Position numbers and translations under genes: made by a program | The notes under the pieces: model-generated | Seen by the model: the letters and a program-made list of their open reading frames with translations, nothing else | What the model was told of the DNA's origin: nothing | Databases searched by the model: none | In this document: positions 46,400-58,840 of the stretch, piece by piece | Numbering within the stretch: position 1 is the first letter of the stretch | Layout of the letters: the number at the start of each line of letters is the position of its first letter | Assembly (NCBI GenBank): GCA_028023455.1 | Contig: JAQFVV010000317.1 | Location: forward strand, 124,001-188,000 | DNA: 64,000 nucleotides | From: Epiperipatus broadwayi | Taxonomy: Eukaryota; Onychophora; Udeonychophora; Euonychophora; Peripatidae | Direction of reading: 5' to 3'

Positions 46400-47890
46400 A
46401 GTCTCATATTGGAAGGTTTTTACAATCATTAAATTAATCTTGATTATTATTCTTTTAATTTGGTAATCTTGAAGTAAAATAAGGAGGTAACTTAATCCAT
46501 TTGGTATAAAATCAACCTATGGATTATGACAAAGATCAAAGTTAGTTCTGAGTAGAATTACATATGGAGATATCTGGTGGATTGCGATATATGGGGAGTA
46601 AAATCTGTAGTCTGATAGTGTTTGGTGTTGAAGGCAGTTAATGAAGATGAGTTATATTGAGAATAATGGATGGTACCATTGAATGAATGATACTCAGTGT
46701 GGTTATTGTTCAACTATGATTTTTTATAGACTGGATTTGTTTTAATAGTAATTAGGTGTCACACAAATATCTGGGATGCAGTACTGTTGTCCTGGGCCTT
46801 TATTTGTTAGATTTTATTGATGAATGTAGCTGAAGAACTTCTGGTGTTGTTGTGAATGGTGAAGATGTAGCAAGTGCACCAGAAGGCATATAGGGTGAAA
46901 TTTGTTACATGTGTGGTTGGGAAGAATGTATCTTTTGATAGAATTGAATTGGGTGTTGCAAAGATGCAACTGGTCCTCATATATTTAGCATGATAGTTCT
47001 GCTTTGGTTGTGGACTTGACAGTAAGAGTGTTATTGGATTTCCTCTGGCAAATAACATAAGGTCCAGAATGAATTTATATTTGAATATAGATGGTGATAT
47101 CCAAGAAAAAGAGATGTTGGCAATGCTTGTAGGTTAAGACTAACTAGGAAATTGGAAAATTTTAGGCTCCAGAGACCATCTTTTTAAGAAATGGAGAAGC
47201 TGGCACTACTGATACCAAGCATGGAAGAATGAAAATCTTGGTTGGTTTCTTGTTATAGTGTTGCATATGTTTGCAGTATGTGTATTTGTTAGTTGTGGGG
47301 AATGTTGATCATTTGAATGCTGATAGAATTGATTGGTAAAGTGTGGTAAGAAATGAAGCTGGTAGATTACTTGTAACAGTGATTGTAGTGTTGGGAACTT
47401 TTGAACAATTGAAGCAATTGAATTTATGGCTTTTTGGATATGGAACATCTTGGATACTGTGACGGCCCAGATCATTGTAATGGATGGACAATTAAGTCTC
47501 TTAGCTGAGATTGTGATTGTTTTTTTGCTCATAATAGTCTGTTGCAGATGGAAAAGATAGCAGAATTAAACAATTTTGAAAATTTAAAAAGAAGCAAATA
47601 ATATGTAATCTTAGTCATTATAAGTATTAAACAGGTGAATTTTAGAATAAAGAGAGATAAGCTTGAAGAGCGAGAGAGTTGATAATCCATGTGGCATTTT
47701 CTTTAAGCTTGTTTTGCAATGTGTTCTCTATCATAAGTGAGCCCATTTAAAATGAGAAACCTAAGTAAGGTCAAGTTCGGTATTTGTGATGATTTGAAAT
47801 GTATTTTTAAAAAAACTAATTTTGTATAAATTCTTATTATTTGAAACAGGAACTTTTGGAATAAACATCGTGACAGGACTAAGATTAACT
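46400..47890. other. G/T-rich region, no gene assigned
   Basis: From 46500 to 47560 the + strand is unusually G+T-rich. The - strand holds two open frames (47058-46807 and 47532-47206) with ordinary composition but no recognisable domain. At 47772-47845 a block matches 60091-60165 (GGTCAAGTTC, TTTGTG(A/G)TGA, TTGAAATGTATTTTT, AAAAAACTAAT), a short dispersed repeat. Confidence 0.4.
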
Positions 47891-48236
<346 letters not shown>

Positions 48237-48289
48237 AAGACGAATATATACTGATATGAAGTATTTTAAAAAAATTACATCAGGCATAA

Positions 48290-48528
48290 TAGATGTGAGA
48301 AGTTGCGAAACAGCATTATCATTTAAGATGAAGATAAAGGATATGAGATTAAAAAATTTGTATAACATTCCAAAGTTTAAAAGCGAAACATTAAAAAATT
48401 CAGCCCTAATAAGATTGTCTAGATTGTATAATAAATACTTTAGTGTTGTTAATATATATTGTAATGCTCCAGGTTGGCACCAGGAAGAAATGTGGAAGGT
48501 TCACATTGTGCCAATAGTGTCCAGATAA
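48290..48528 (+). pseudogene. possible C-terminal fragment of a LINE ORF2
   Basis: The frame reads VRSCETALSFKMKIKDM, then YNIPKFKSETLKNSALIRLS, then RLYNKYFSVVNIYCNAPGW. The pattern of a basic/proline strand, NSALIRLSRLYN and a hydrophobic end resembles the extreme C-terminus of jockey-like LINE proteins. A second trace (CRLFNKYFSAINI) occurs at about 52793-52835. There is no RT motif nearby, so the call is tentative. Confidence 0.3.
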
Positions 48529-48539
48529 TCATTAAGAAA

Positions 48540-50260
48540 AAAAATGAATTGTGATAAAAGTTAATATTATAAATTTAGTTATAAAAAAAATTATTACCAA
48601 GTCATTAGTTGGGCGTACTAGTCATTAGAATTTTACTTTATATGTGCCTTGTAGTGGGAGAAGAAGATAGACAATATCAAGGATTGTTAGTATCAGAGCT
48701 AAATTAGTAGGAATGTTTGTCTGTAGAGCCATAACAGGTGTTTATTCATTGATTTTCTATCTCACTGTCTAATCCCATTCAAGATTTAACTTGTATGTGT
48801 GGGTGCATGTCCATTTACATCATCTCATACTTCATTCATATTTTTCATTATTACTTACAATATCCAATTTGTCATAGCAGGATTTATATGCCATAGAAAC
48901 TGTTAACCGCTCATTCATTAGTAGACGTCTATAGTAATGGAAGGACAGACAGACACATATATCATTAATTAATATGATTTTTTTATTTATTTATTTGCTA
49001 ATTATGTACTACATGAAATCTTACATTTAAAATTGTAAAAGTTATTAGTTTGTTATTAATTAGCATTTGTAAATTTAATATTTAATTTTTTTTTCTTCCC
49101 AATATTCTATTACTAATTTTTTTTTTTCAAGCAAGAAAATTTTTGCATATTGCCAAGCTGATTATAACAAAGAAAAAAAAAAGAGACATGGCAGACAGTT
49201 TTTTTTACAAGAGATTCCAGAAGGAAGAAGTAGAAAAACGGAGAAAAGAAAAAAGAAAGAGAGAATAGTTACGGAAAGTGGAATAATTTGCTAAAAAAAA
49301 TTAAATGAACTAGATATCGTGAAAATTCTCTACTATTCCTATGGATAATTTTCTCTGATACTGCTCAGAATAGGAGTGTTCCCATGGAGGGCTAAATTTT
49401 AAAAAGATATCCAGCTCTGGCTTTTATCAACTAATAGTTTAGATTTACTTTGTTCAAGAATGCATGGATATTATATAAAATTGTTAATTATAACTTACTA
49501 TTATAAAGTATTTATAATGAATAACTGATTTCGGAATTGTATCAATTACTAACAATGAAGTTAACCAGAAAAGGTTGCTGAATTCTTTAATGAAATGTTT
49601 TATGAACTCTCAGTTAATAAATTTTCTGTTTTTGCTATGCAAAATAAGATTAAAACGGGAAAATTTGTCTGTTCTAACCTTCTACATTAATAGGATTGTC
49701 ATACACCAAATAACCTTACCATTCGCACCTATAAAAATGAGTGATAGAATGAGTGACTGAATAACATTTAATAATTAGTTATAAATAATGTATACAAGCA
49801 TGGATAAATCACTGACTATGGATTTAATTGTTATGAAAATTCTATTGAATGCTAGCAACCTGAAAGAAATAGTCATAACTTGTACTTGGATTATCTTACT
49901 GAATTGGAGGTATGTTTGTTTCATATGACCAATAAGTGATCCCAATATGCACAAAGGCTGTATATGATATCTATTAGAAATTCTAAGAACATTAGAAATT
50001 ATTGCAGCTTTTATCAAATGTTAATTTAACCTGCAGGAGCAATGTTTGTATGTTTTCAATGCTGTCAATTTGTAGTTATCATCGTGAGCTGTGCATATAT
50101 TTTCATTTAAACTTTCAAGTTTGAACTAAAAAAAAAAAACTTTTATTTTAATGATTAAATGTTGATGTATATTTCTTCCTAGATTTTTATTATTGTTACT
50201 TATTTATATACCTAATCTCCACAGAACATCTCAGAGTTCTTGGTATAAAGTATACCAAGT
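48540..50260. other. A+T-rich DNA, no gene seen
   Basis: No recognisable exon. A purine-rich patch near 49165-49270 gives only short Lys/Glu frames. Confidence 0.5.
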
Positions 50261-50266
50261 CAGTAA

Positions 50267-50268
<2 letters not shown>

Positions 50269-50310
<42 letters not shown>
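50269..50310. repeat. (ATT)n microsatellite
   Basis: ATT array immediately left of the first long hairpin. Confidence 0.95.
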
Positions 50311-50311
<1 letters not shown>

Positions 50312-50437
50312 ATTCATATCGGCCTTTCAAGCCAAATTGTGTAAACGCTTTTGCGAGTGTTAAATAATAAATGAATACCCTCTGACCACTCGCAAAAGCA
50401 TTTGCACAATTTGGCTTGAAAGGCCGATAGGAATGTA
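50309..50437. repeat. long hairpin 1, 51-bp arms
   Basis: 50309-50359 pairs with 50387-50437 at 48 of 51 positions, with a 27-nt loop. It contains TCGGCCTTTCAAGCC and its complement. It could be a miniature foldback element or a small-RNA hairpin precursor. Confidence 0.9.
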
Positions 50438-50475
50438 ATTACAATTGTATACAGATGCTATAAAAATAAATGCTG

Positions 50476-50477
<2 letters not shown>

Positions 50478-50536
<59 letters not shown>

Positions 50537-50557
50537 GTTATTATTATTATTATTATT
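50478..50557. repeat. (ATT)n microsatellite
   Basis: ATT array with one GTT unit, between the two long hairpins. Confidence 0.95.
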
Positions 50558-50622
50558 TGGTATTGTGTTAAAAGAAAATGATTATTCTCGTGCTCATATT
50601 GTTAGTTCAATATTAAATACTT

Positions 50623-50729
50623 TGATATTTACTGAGGCTATAACCTCGAGAATATGCGTGTAAAATGTGATAGTAGGGACCTCGCATTTTACACGCATAT
50701 TCTCGAGGTTATAGCCTCAGTAAATATTA
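50623..50729. repeat. long hairpin 2, 48-bp arms
   Basis: 50623-50670 pairs with 50682-50729 at 46 of 48 positions, with an 11-nt loop. The arms include CTCGAGAATATGCGTG and its complement. The sequence is unrelated to hairpin 1. Confidence 0.9.
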
Positions 50730-50739
50730 CTTACGTAAT

Positions 50740-52700
50740 CAATGTGCGTTTAATAAATTTGTAATTACAACTTTGATATTATGCATTATTTAACAATAAT
50801 AGATAGATGCATGAAAATATTGATGCCAGTGTGCAGAATAATTAAACTTACTTGACCCTAGTGACTTTAAGTTGAAATACAATATTCATAATTTTCACAA
50901 GTAATAGATTCATATAGATTTAATTATTGTTAATATGGCATTATATTGTTTCGTTTAATTTAGAAATCATTTAAGATTTGATCGTATATTCGCATGTGTG
51001 TGCACTGTTGTAAACTATTTATCAAGTTTGTACTTTGTTTTTCTGTCGATCACGTTTTGGGGCCGCATGTTAAAGGAAGATGAAGAATTAAGAGTTTGTG
51101 TGCTTAAGAGATTTGTCTATATATGAAATGCGCTGAGTACATTTGGATGAAGAAGTGGTGGAAGGGTAATTTTGATATGTGGTTTGAGCAATGCTCTCTG
51201 TGGTTACTTATTTGTTGGGCCGTGGGTGGTGGTAGATTTTCTGGTTTAATAATATATGCTGAGATATTTGTATTTCCTAAATGGTGTGGCAAATGCCCCA
51301 TTTATTGATGATTAATCGGCGGAGTTCCGCAATATTTGTGTCCTAAAGGGTGGTAGATGTTTATTGAAGAATTAAGTTTGAATTTGGAGATTTTAGTTAA
51401 CCCTCACGCGCGTATATGAATATTTATTTGTTGTTATTCCCCTCTCCTTCTTCATTCTGTCATAATTATCGTCAGGGAAAATATGTTGGTTATAGCAGAT
51501 AAATGATTTATGGATTTCTATAAAAATGCTTGAAATAAGATTATTAATTTAAAAATTAGCTTGCTGCACCATCCGTATTCCGGTAGAGATATTATTAATA
51601 AATGCTTTGTGATATGATCTCATAAATGAACACGCATTCGGAAATATGGTTAAATTAAAGATATAGAAATAAACCATTATTAGAATTGTGAGTTCTGAAT
51701 AACTTGACAGATTATGGTACACATTGTCATTATTTCATTATTGATTCATCCTCCCAATAAGAGCATAATAGTATATTAGAGAAATTATCTTATTTAAAGC
51801 TAATTTAAAGTCAGTATTAAGTTTCATATTATAGATATACATTTGTAGGCATACTGAAATTTTACTCTATCTAATGCAAAGGTAATAAAACTGTCACTTG
51901 GATTTATATAGCAAGTATTAACTTACAGTTATCCAGAAATAATTTTATACCATCAGTTGACCCTTTGATACTGTTTGTCTTAGCTTAGTAAGAGCACACG
52001 AGAGAATAGATGTATTAATATTGGAATGTAAACGTATAATTTCTTTTATTGTTTATCGTCGGTAAATGAGCAAATAAAGTAATACATGTAACTATGATAA
52101 TAAATAGGAAGAAGTGTCTTCAAATACTAAGTGTGCAAAATATATAATTAATCTTAATTAAGTATGTATAATGTAAAGGTAATGTTAAAATCATCATCGA
52201 TGTGTTGTAAAATAGTGTTTTCTTGTAATAAATGTTTTGTTAAAATAAGATCCCTCTGAACTGTTTTATCAGATATGTTCGATTGACCATTTCCACACAC
52301 ACATATGTTCAACATAATATAACTATAGAATTCATTAATTTTCCAGTATATGCCATTTATTTAAACAGTACAGATTTAACAGATCTTAATATTGCAGTGC
52401 CAAAATATGCTTTTACCTTGCTTGGAATAGATAATGGTATGAGATAAAAACGTACCCGATCCTCATCATTGTCTATACTTTATTTATTGTAATGGTTATC
52501 AATTTCACAATAGCCCTTATTAATTAATAGTTGCTTATAATATAGTTAAACCAACATTATATAATTGTTATTTATGCATGCTTCTATCATCCCCATTAGC
52601 ATCCTATGACCACCATACCCTATAACCCCCAACGGAGCTAAGCCATAGAATAGTAGCAGCATAAGAGTCTTATCAATAAATAGAAATGCAATTTCAATTA
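50740..52700. other. A+T-rich DNA, no gene assigned
   Basis: A patch at 51040-51420 has more balanced composition and a 61-codon Trp/Cys-rich frame (51123-51308) without recognisable domain. The rest is low complexity. Confidence 0.45.
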
Positions 52701-52775
52701 TAAATTCATTCTATCTTGTAGGGAATTGGCGCCTGGGCGTTTCTTTGTACATAAAGTGAGAGAGATGAAGAGAGC

Positions 52776-52850
52776 AGAGGGTACAATTAAGACTACTGTA
52801 GATTGTTTAATAAATACTTTAGTGCTATTAATATATATATATATATATGA
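52776..52850 (+). pseudogene. short trace matching the 48.4-kb LINE-like C-terminus
   Basis: CRLFNKYFSAINI parallels RLYNKYFSVVNIY at about 48420-48460, and the nucleotide match includes AATAAATACTTTAGTG. A short TA run follows. Confidence 0.3.
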
Positions 52851-52964
52851 AACAAATGATAGAACATTTAAGACTACTGTACAAAATACTCTACAAATGT
52901 TTTGTGAGCTAGATTAACCTGTGCATTTTTGTTTGCACGTAAAATCTGTTAAATTTTTCTAAAT

Positions 52965-53095
<131 letters not shown>

Positions 53096-53126
53096 GTTTC
53101 AATGATGTGCTTTATTTGTCTTACAG

Positions 53127-55732
53127 CTGACATATCAAACTTGTGACCTGTGGGTCATATACAGTCCTCGATGTGAGATATATTATGGCCTGCAGTTATG
53201 ATGCTATGCATTAAAATGAAAACAATGATATGCTGCAAACAATAAATTAATTTTAAAAAAGTTTTTAAAAAACAAACTTTTATATTTAATTACATGAATT
53301 AAAATGTAAACAATAATTGTTGGCTACATACATAGCTAATTTATAATTCTTAGTTACACACATAGCTAAATACTTTTGACAACACACTTTTATGATGATG
53401 AAGCTTTTGAGATGCGGTGAAAACCAAAGCTGGAAACAATAACAATGTGCTGCTATGCCTCCAATAACATAAATACATTCTAGCAAAACTTTAGTCAGCT
53501 ATTCACGCCACTAACATAGCAATTCTATTTACAGATGTGTTGGGTTTTTTAAAAATATATAACAATAGGCAGTTGTTCTAGTTTCTTTGTCCCAATCAAT
53601 GTGTTAGAAATTCGTGGGTTGTTTTCTTTTGTAACTCATTCATAAAATGTAAGTAAACACCAATTTTTTTAATTTTTCAAATTTGAAACTAAAGCCCTAT
53701 TTTTTTTTTACACAAAATGTCACTTCCAATGCTAAATAAAAATGAAAGATTAATGACTAGGGAAGAAAATTTCAAGAAAGGTGGGAACTTAACTATTTTT
53801 TTGTTGAAATGAACAATAAGATTACTGCTTGATTTGCAAAGAAATGGTTAGTGTCGCTAAAAAATATAACATTAAGTGATATTATAACACCAATCATGAA
53901 GAACAATTTTTGTTCTTTGAAGCAAAAATAAGAGAAGAAAAATTAAAAACAATGAAGAATTCATTAAGTAGCTAGCATGAATCAGTAACAAGAGTTAGTT
54001 ACGAAATCTATTTATTAGCAAAACATTCAAAATCATTCACCGATGGTTCTTTAATCAAGGAATTTATGATCAAAGCTGCCGAATTTGTCTGTCCAGAAAA
54101 GGTACAGGCATTTTGAGACATCTCATTGTCAAGAAATATGGTGGCAGATAGAATTAATGAAGTGGCAGATGACATCATTTTGCAAATACAGGAGATATCA
54201 ACTTAAGTCCAGTTTTTTTCAATTGTTGTGATTGATGAAAGCCTGGATATAAGAGATGTTGCATAAGTTGCTTTTTTTCCGTGGTTGTGATAATAGTATG
54301 ATGATCACCGAAGAATTGTTGAAATTTGTCCCTCTTCACAGACCAACAACTAATGAAGATATGTTTGATGCCATATGGAGCATTTTAGAATTAACTTGCA
54401 TCTTGACAAGCTTGTTTCTGTGACAGCTGATGATGCTAAATTGATGATGAGTGAAACTAAAGGTTTTGTGTCATGAATGACAAGGAAATTACAAGATGAG
54501 TATCTAGATAAACCGAAAGTCAAAGCTTTTCATTGCCTCATTCACCAACAAGTTCTCTGTTTAAAATTATTAAAAATGGACGAAGTATTTAAAACAGTTA
54601 CAAAGATAGTCAACTTTATTCGATTGAGAGCATTTAACCATCACCAATTTACTTCGTTCCTTGAAGATTTAGAATCCAAATTCAAAGATCTTCCTTATTA
54701 CACAGTTGTTCATTGGTTTTCCTGCCATAACATCCTAAAGAGCTTATATCTGCTTTTGAAGGAAATATTTTTTGAAATGAAAAATTAAAACAACAAAAAT
54801 ATATTGGTTATAAAAGATCCATTGTGAGTACAAGATCTAACATTTTAACATATATTACAGGCCATCTGAATAATCTTAATATTGTATTGCAAACGTGTAT
54901 GATACTGTTTCATGCTTTGTACAAAAATTGAATTTGTTTAAAAATCATTTGCAAAAGAATGTTTTAATGTATTTTCCTATGTGTGAGCAGTTAAAAGCAC
55001 AAAATCAAAGTTGCTCATTTTCACAATACTCCGCAAAAATTGAAAAAATAACAAATGAATTCCATAAACATTTTAATCATTTCAAGGAGTTAGAAGAATT
55101 TTTTTTTTTTTTTCCACTGGACTTTTTGCCTTTGAAGTTGAAAAAGATTCCGACTTCGATACAACTGGAATGAATTGATTTCCAGAATAGTTCCATTTTA
55201 AAAACAATTATCGAGAAGTAGGAACTCGGCCAAATATATTCCTATTTAGATGAAAGATACCCGGAAATAAAAAAAAATTTTGCACAAATTTTATGCTTTT
55301 TTGGAAGTACATTCTCGTGTGAGCAATTATTTTCATGCATGAAAATTAAATAAAACAGCTTACAGATCAAGATTAACTGATAAACATCTATCTGCAATAA
55401 TGAAAATTGTTTGTTCTCAGTCTTTGAATCCAGATATTGGAAAATTAATAGGAGGAAAGTGCTGGCAAGTTTCCAGTAAAAACAATAAATTGTAGTTTTA
55501 TAAATATGTAATCAAATAAAATAAATGTTTAAATAAAAACAATACTACATCAATTGTATATTATTGAACTAAATTTACTAAACTACATAATATGCTTTAA
55601 TTACCCCACCTATATTTCTGCATCCTCACTTCAAAATAAAATTTTAAGAAAATATCTAAGTGTGATGTGGCCTGTGAGAATCTTACCAGTTGCATTAAAT
55701 GGCCCATTGTTTGAATGAGTTTAACATGCCTG
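53127..55732 (+). mobile_element. hAT-superfamily DNA transposon relic
   Basis: The element is flanked by 8-bp direct repeats TCTTACAG (53119-53126) and TCTTAGAG (55733-55740), seven of eight matching, as expected for hAT. The ends are imperfect inverted repeats: CTGACATATCAAACT at the left and, reading inward from the right, CAGGCATGTTAAACT (11 of 15), with TGGG(T/C)CAT a few bases further in on both sides. Inside is a broken transposase gene in the same orientation. Length about 2.6 kb is normal for the superfamily. Confidence 0.85.
53740..55496 (+). pseudogene. hAT transposase, GTF2IRD2/ZBED5-like, broken
   Basis: Frames in order give: ITPIMKNNFCSLKQ; LLAKHSKSFTDGSLIKEF; SRNMVADRINEVADDI; FSIVVIDESLDIRD; KPKVKAFHCLIHQQVLCLKL; KTVTKIVNFIRLRAFNHHQF; YTVVHWFSCHNILKSLY; and FGSTFSCEQLFSCMKIK. 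After a frame change the last continues SRLTDKHLSAIMKIV. These are the RNase H-like and C-terminal dimerisation blocks of the hAT transposases related to the domesticated GTF2IRD2/ZBED proteins. Stops near 54115, 54205 and 54475, a homopolymer T run near 55099 and a frame change near 55350 make it dead. The usual VRWLSRG block reads VHWFSCH. An N-terminal BED finger is not intact. Confidence 0.85.
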
Positions 55733-55789
55733 TCTTAGAGAGTACAAATGTTTTACATAGATTTGGCTGGTGTGTTTAGGTTTCATATA

Positions 55790-56215
55790 TAAAAGTTGAT
55801 TTATTGGTTTACACAGGATTGCAGAAAATTTTTACATGCTGTGGATTAGTTACAATGGTTTTTCATCACTTGGATTGCTATGATTACATGCATAATCCTT
55901 AGATATAGGTTTACCTATGTAATAGTTGATTTACATGAGATTACAATAATCTTTTATGCTGTGGATTAGTTACATGGGTTTTATATGGCTTGGATTGCTG
56001 TGTTTGCATGGATAATTCATAGTTGTAAGTTTATGTACACAAAAGTTTATTTATTTATTTACATGAGCTTACAGGAATTTTTATAAGTTGTGGATTAGTT
56101 ATAAGGGTTTTACATAACTTGGATTGCTGTGGTTGCAGGATTTACATATTTAAAAATTGTTTTATTGATTTACACAAGATTACATAAATTTTACATGCTA
56201 TGGCTTATTGTATCC
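55790..56215. repeat. decayed tandem array, unit about 125 bp
   Basis: TGTGGATTAGTTA, GGTTTT, ACTTGGATTGCT(A/G)TG, GATTTACA(C/T) and (A/G)GATTACA recur near 55840, 55962, 56088 and 56200. Confidence 0.75.
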
Positions 56216-56940
56216 ATGGATGCAAACCTGGTTTAGTTTTATATGTGGTGGGTTGCCTGGATAACATAAGTGAAGGACTAGTAATTTCCATGATACTGTG
56301 GCAATTGTCTGTGAGATCAGTGATAGTTGTTTTTGATTTTTTTAGAGTGCTGCATTTTTTGGGGGGCACCCAAGTTTTCTCTCAGTTTCATTGGAATTAT
56401 GAGTTGGGGATGGTGTTAATGTGTGTGGGAGGCATGGCAGGATTACTATCATAATTGGTACATCCTAACCATGTCTGTTTTCTGGTGCATTGGAATAGGT
56501 GAGTGTTCCAGAAGGCAGGTGACACAGCTATGTTAGAGTTGGTTCCAATTAAGTTGGAGTTTGTGATGGGTTTGTTAGATTCTAGGTCTTGCTATATGTT
56601 ACAAGTGAAGGCTGAGTAAGGCTTTTGATGAGGTTTAAGTGAGAAATCCATGCATAGAGTATTCTGATTTTCAGAGGTGCTGGTGGTACAGCTATGTTTG
56701 AACTGCTTGCAATTGCTGTGTTGGAGTTATGTTGCAGGTTGGTCAGACTCTGGATCTCACTGTGTTGGAGGTGGAGGCTGAGTGAGGTTTTTGATGTGAT
56801 TTAAGTATGATTCTTGGGTAGAGGGTCCAGACATAGGGAGACAGGGTAAAATCTGTATAGATAGTTACACTTGGCATTACTATTGGAAGTTACTTATGTA
56901 TTTTGAAATTATCTAGTAACTTATTGGAAATAAGTTATTA
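56216..56940. repeat. G/T-rich region with decayed tandem units
   Basis: ACAGCTATGTT, TTGGAGTT(A/T)GT, TTAGATTCTAGGTCTTGC- or CAGACTCTGGATCTCAC-like, GAGGCTGAGT and TTTTGATG(A/T) occur in order two to three times (near 56527-56640 and 56690-56810). A frame at 56200-56454 has no recognisable domain. Confidence 0.55.
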
Positions 56941-56944
56941 ACTG

Positions 56945-57745
56945 TTTGGAAATTGAAAAAGATATATAAAGTTAGTTTTTCCCCTGTGCTAACCTAAGGT
57001 TTTTACTACTTTATAAGCATAAACAGGCAGAGCTTATTATCTTGATTGTGAGGAAGTGAACTAATTGCTGGGAACTTGAAATCAAATTTTTATTACTAAA
57101 CAAAAGTCAGAGTTTGCTACAATAACGTTAAAAATAAGTATATGCTTGACTGACCTTTGGCCTTTGAAACTCTGTGCTGGTATTATTGGCGCAGACACTG
57201 GTCATGTTTTTTTTAAAAAAAATTATCATTAAATATTTTAATTGGAAGTTTGAATAAAAAAACATAACACAAAGTTTGAAGAAGTAATCAACTGATTAAA
57301 GGCATGCTATCTTATGTCAGACAAAGGTTTTGAATTCTTTTAAGCAAAGAAAAACAGAGCTTGTTAACTTGTTTGTGAGCAAATGAATTGTTTGCTGGTA
57401 AATTTGTAATTGATTATTGTTTCCAAAGAATGGAAATTGCTTAAAATAAGCTTATCTCTAACTAAACTTTTGGACTTGAAACTCAGTGCTGATAACATTG
57501 GTGGCAAGCATCTGATCATGTGATGGCTTTGTTGCCATATAGTTTTCCAAAATTATCATTGGGTATTGTGATTTTAATTGAATTTTTTAAGAAAAAAATG
57601 TAACAAAATTATTAATTAATTATCAACTCATTGGAAAAAAGTATATCAGGATAAGGTTTTTACTTTGCCAGGCTTAGGTTTTGAGCTTTTGGAGTATGAA
57701 AACTAGAGCATGTTTACTTGGTATTGAACTAATGGACTCTTGGTG
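56945..57745. repeat. decayed tandem array, unit about 320 bp
   Basis: Landmarks recur in order two to three times: GGTTTT then AAGCA then ACAGAGCTTGTT, TTGTGAG, TTGCTGG, GGC or GAC then TTGAAACTC(A/T)GTGCTG, ACTGGTCATG or CTGATCATG, and AAAATTATCATT. A diverged partial relative lies near 59740-59820. Confidence 0.65.
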
Positions 57746-58105
57746 CTGAACTGTATAATTAAAAAAATCTAAAATATTATTTTATGATGATGTTTCAAAA
57801 GCAAACTTTATTAAGACTCAAAAACAGTTACAAGAGTTACATATGAAAACATAAGTTCTTAGATACAAGTTAATACATGATATTATACATATGCAGTTTG
57901 AGTTTACAATCTTGCTTGTGATAGGAAAAAAAGACATGACTTACAGTAATTGAAAGAATGATCATTACATAATAAGATACATGTGTCAAATTAGGTTTGC
58001 ATAGAATTTTTAAATGGGATTTTGAGAAAAATATATGGAAGCACATGATAGTATGAGGGAAAACATATATGGGGTGTGGATTGGTGTTGGTGATAGATTA
58101 TTATA
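57746..58105. other. A+T-rich DNA, no gene seen
   Basis: No supported feature. Confidence 0.45.
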
Positions 58106-58207
58106 TGATTGTATATATGTAATATAATGAGCATGCTAATAGCTCTAAACAAGGTTTTCAATAAATGCCACAAGAGAAAGCATTTAAAATATCTAGAATT
58201 ATCCCTA

Positions 58208-58249
58208 TCCCCAAACCATTCTCAAGCCAATGGCTCTCATCAGTGAGCA
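58208..58249 (-). ncRNA. hammerhead-type ribozyme motif (minus strand)
   Basis: On the - strand: TGCTCA, CTGATGA (58243-58237), then GAGCCATTGGCTT, a good stem II of five pairs (GAGCC with GGCTT, one G-U, loop ATT), then GAGA instead of GAAA, ATGGTT and TGGGGA. Stem I keeps five of six pairs. The A-to-G change in GAAA is expected to impair cleavage. Confidence 0.5.
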
Positions 58250-58800
58250 TTAGAACATTCAGAGTTTTATCCAAAATACAAACTCGAGCCTATTGTTTAT
58301 TGAATACTTAACTATTAAATAAAAAATCTGAAAATTTCAGACATCTATATGTCTTCAAATCCTATTATCTAACTTAAATAGCCATATAGGACTGAAAAAA
58401 ATTCAGATACACCATATATTAATAGCCTTAGCAATATAACATCGCCAAAGCCTCAAAAGCCAAGTTATAATAGTAAGGAAACCAAATTATACATCACATG
58501 ACTTAACTTAATAAGTGTCTATTTACATATGTAATATAATGAGTGTGCAACTAACTCTAAACAAGCTTTTTCGATAAATGCCACAAGAGAAAGCATTTAA
58601 AATTGTTTTTGAGCTAATGGCTGTAACCAGTGAGTCATTAAAACATTCAGACACTAGATTCAAAATACAAACTCAAGCCCAGCAGTTATCAAATATTTAA
58701 CTATTAAGTAGAAAATGTGAAACTTTCAGACATTTATATGTTTTCTAATCCGGCTATCTAATTCACATAGCCATATGGGACTGAACAAAATTCAGATCTA

Positions 58801-58831
58801 TTCACAAACTGGTTTCTAGCTAATGGCTCTT
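58801..58831 (-). ncRNA. partial hammerhead-like motif (3' half)
   Basis: The - strand reads AGAGCCATTAGCTA, GAAA, CCAGTT and TGTGAA: stem II, the GAAA box and the cleavage region without an upstream CTGATGA. Confidence 0.35.
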
Positions 58832-58840
58832 GTTAATATA

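Larger units (their letters stand above)
58110..58840 (-). mobile_element. tandem units of a third hammerhead-like repeat
   Basis: CTCTAAACAAG, ATAAATGCCACAAGAGAAAGC, ATTTAAAAT, AATGGCT, CA(G/A)TGAG, ACATTCAGA, AAAATACAAACTC(G/A)AGCC, TTTCAGACAT and TAGCCATAT(A/G)GGACTGAA occur in order in two units whose cores are about 387 bp apart; a third partial unit starts near 58800. The - strand carries the hammerhead-like motif. The family shares sequence with the centre and arms of the 31-kb foldback. Confidence 0.6.
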
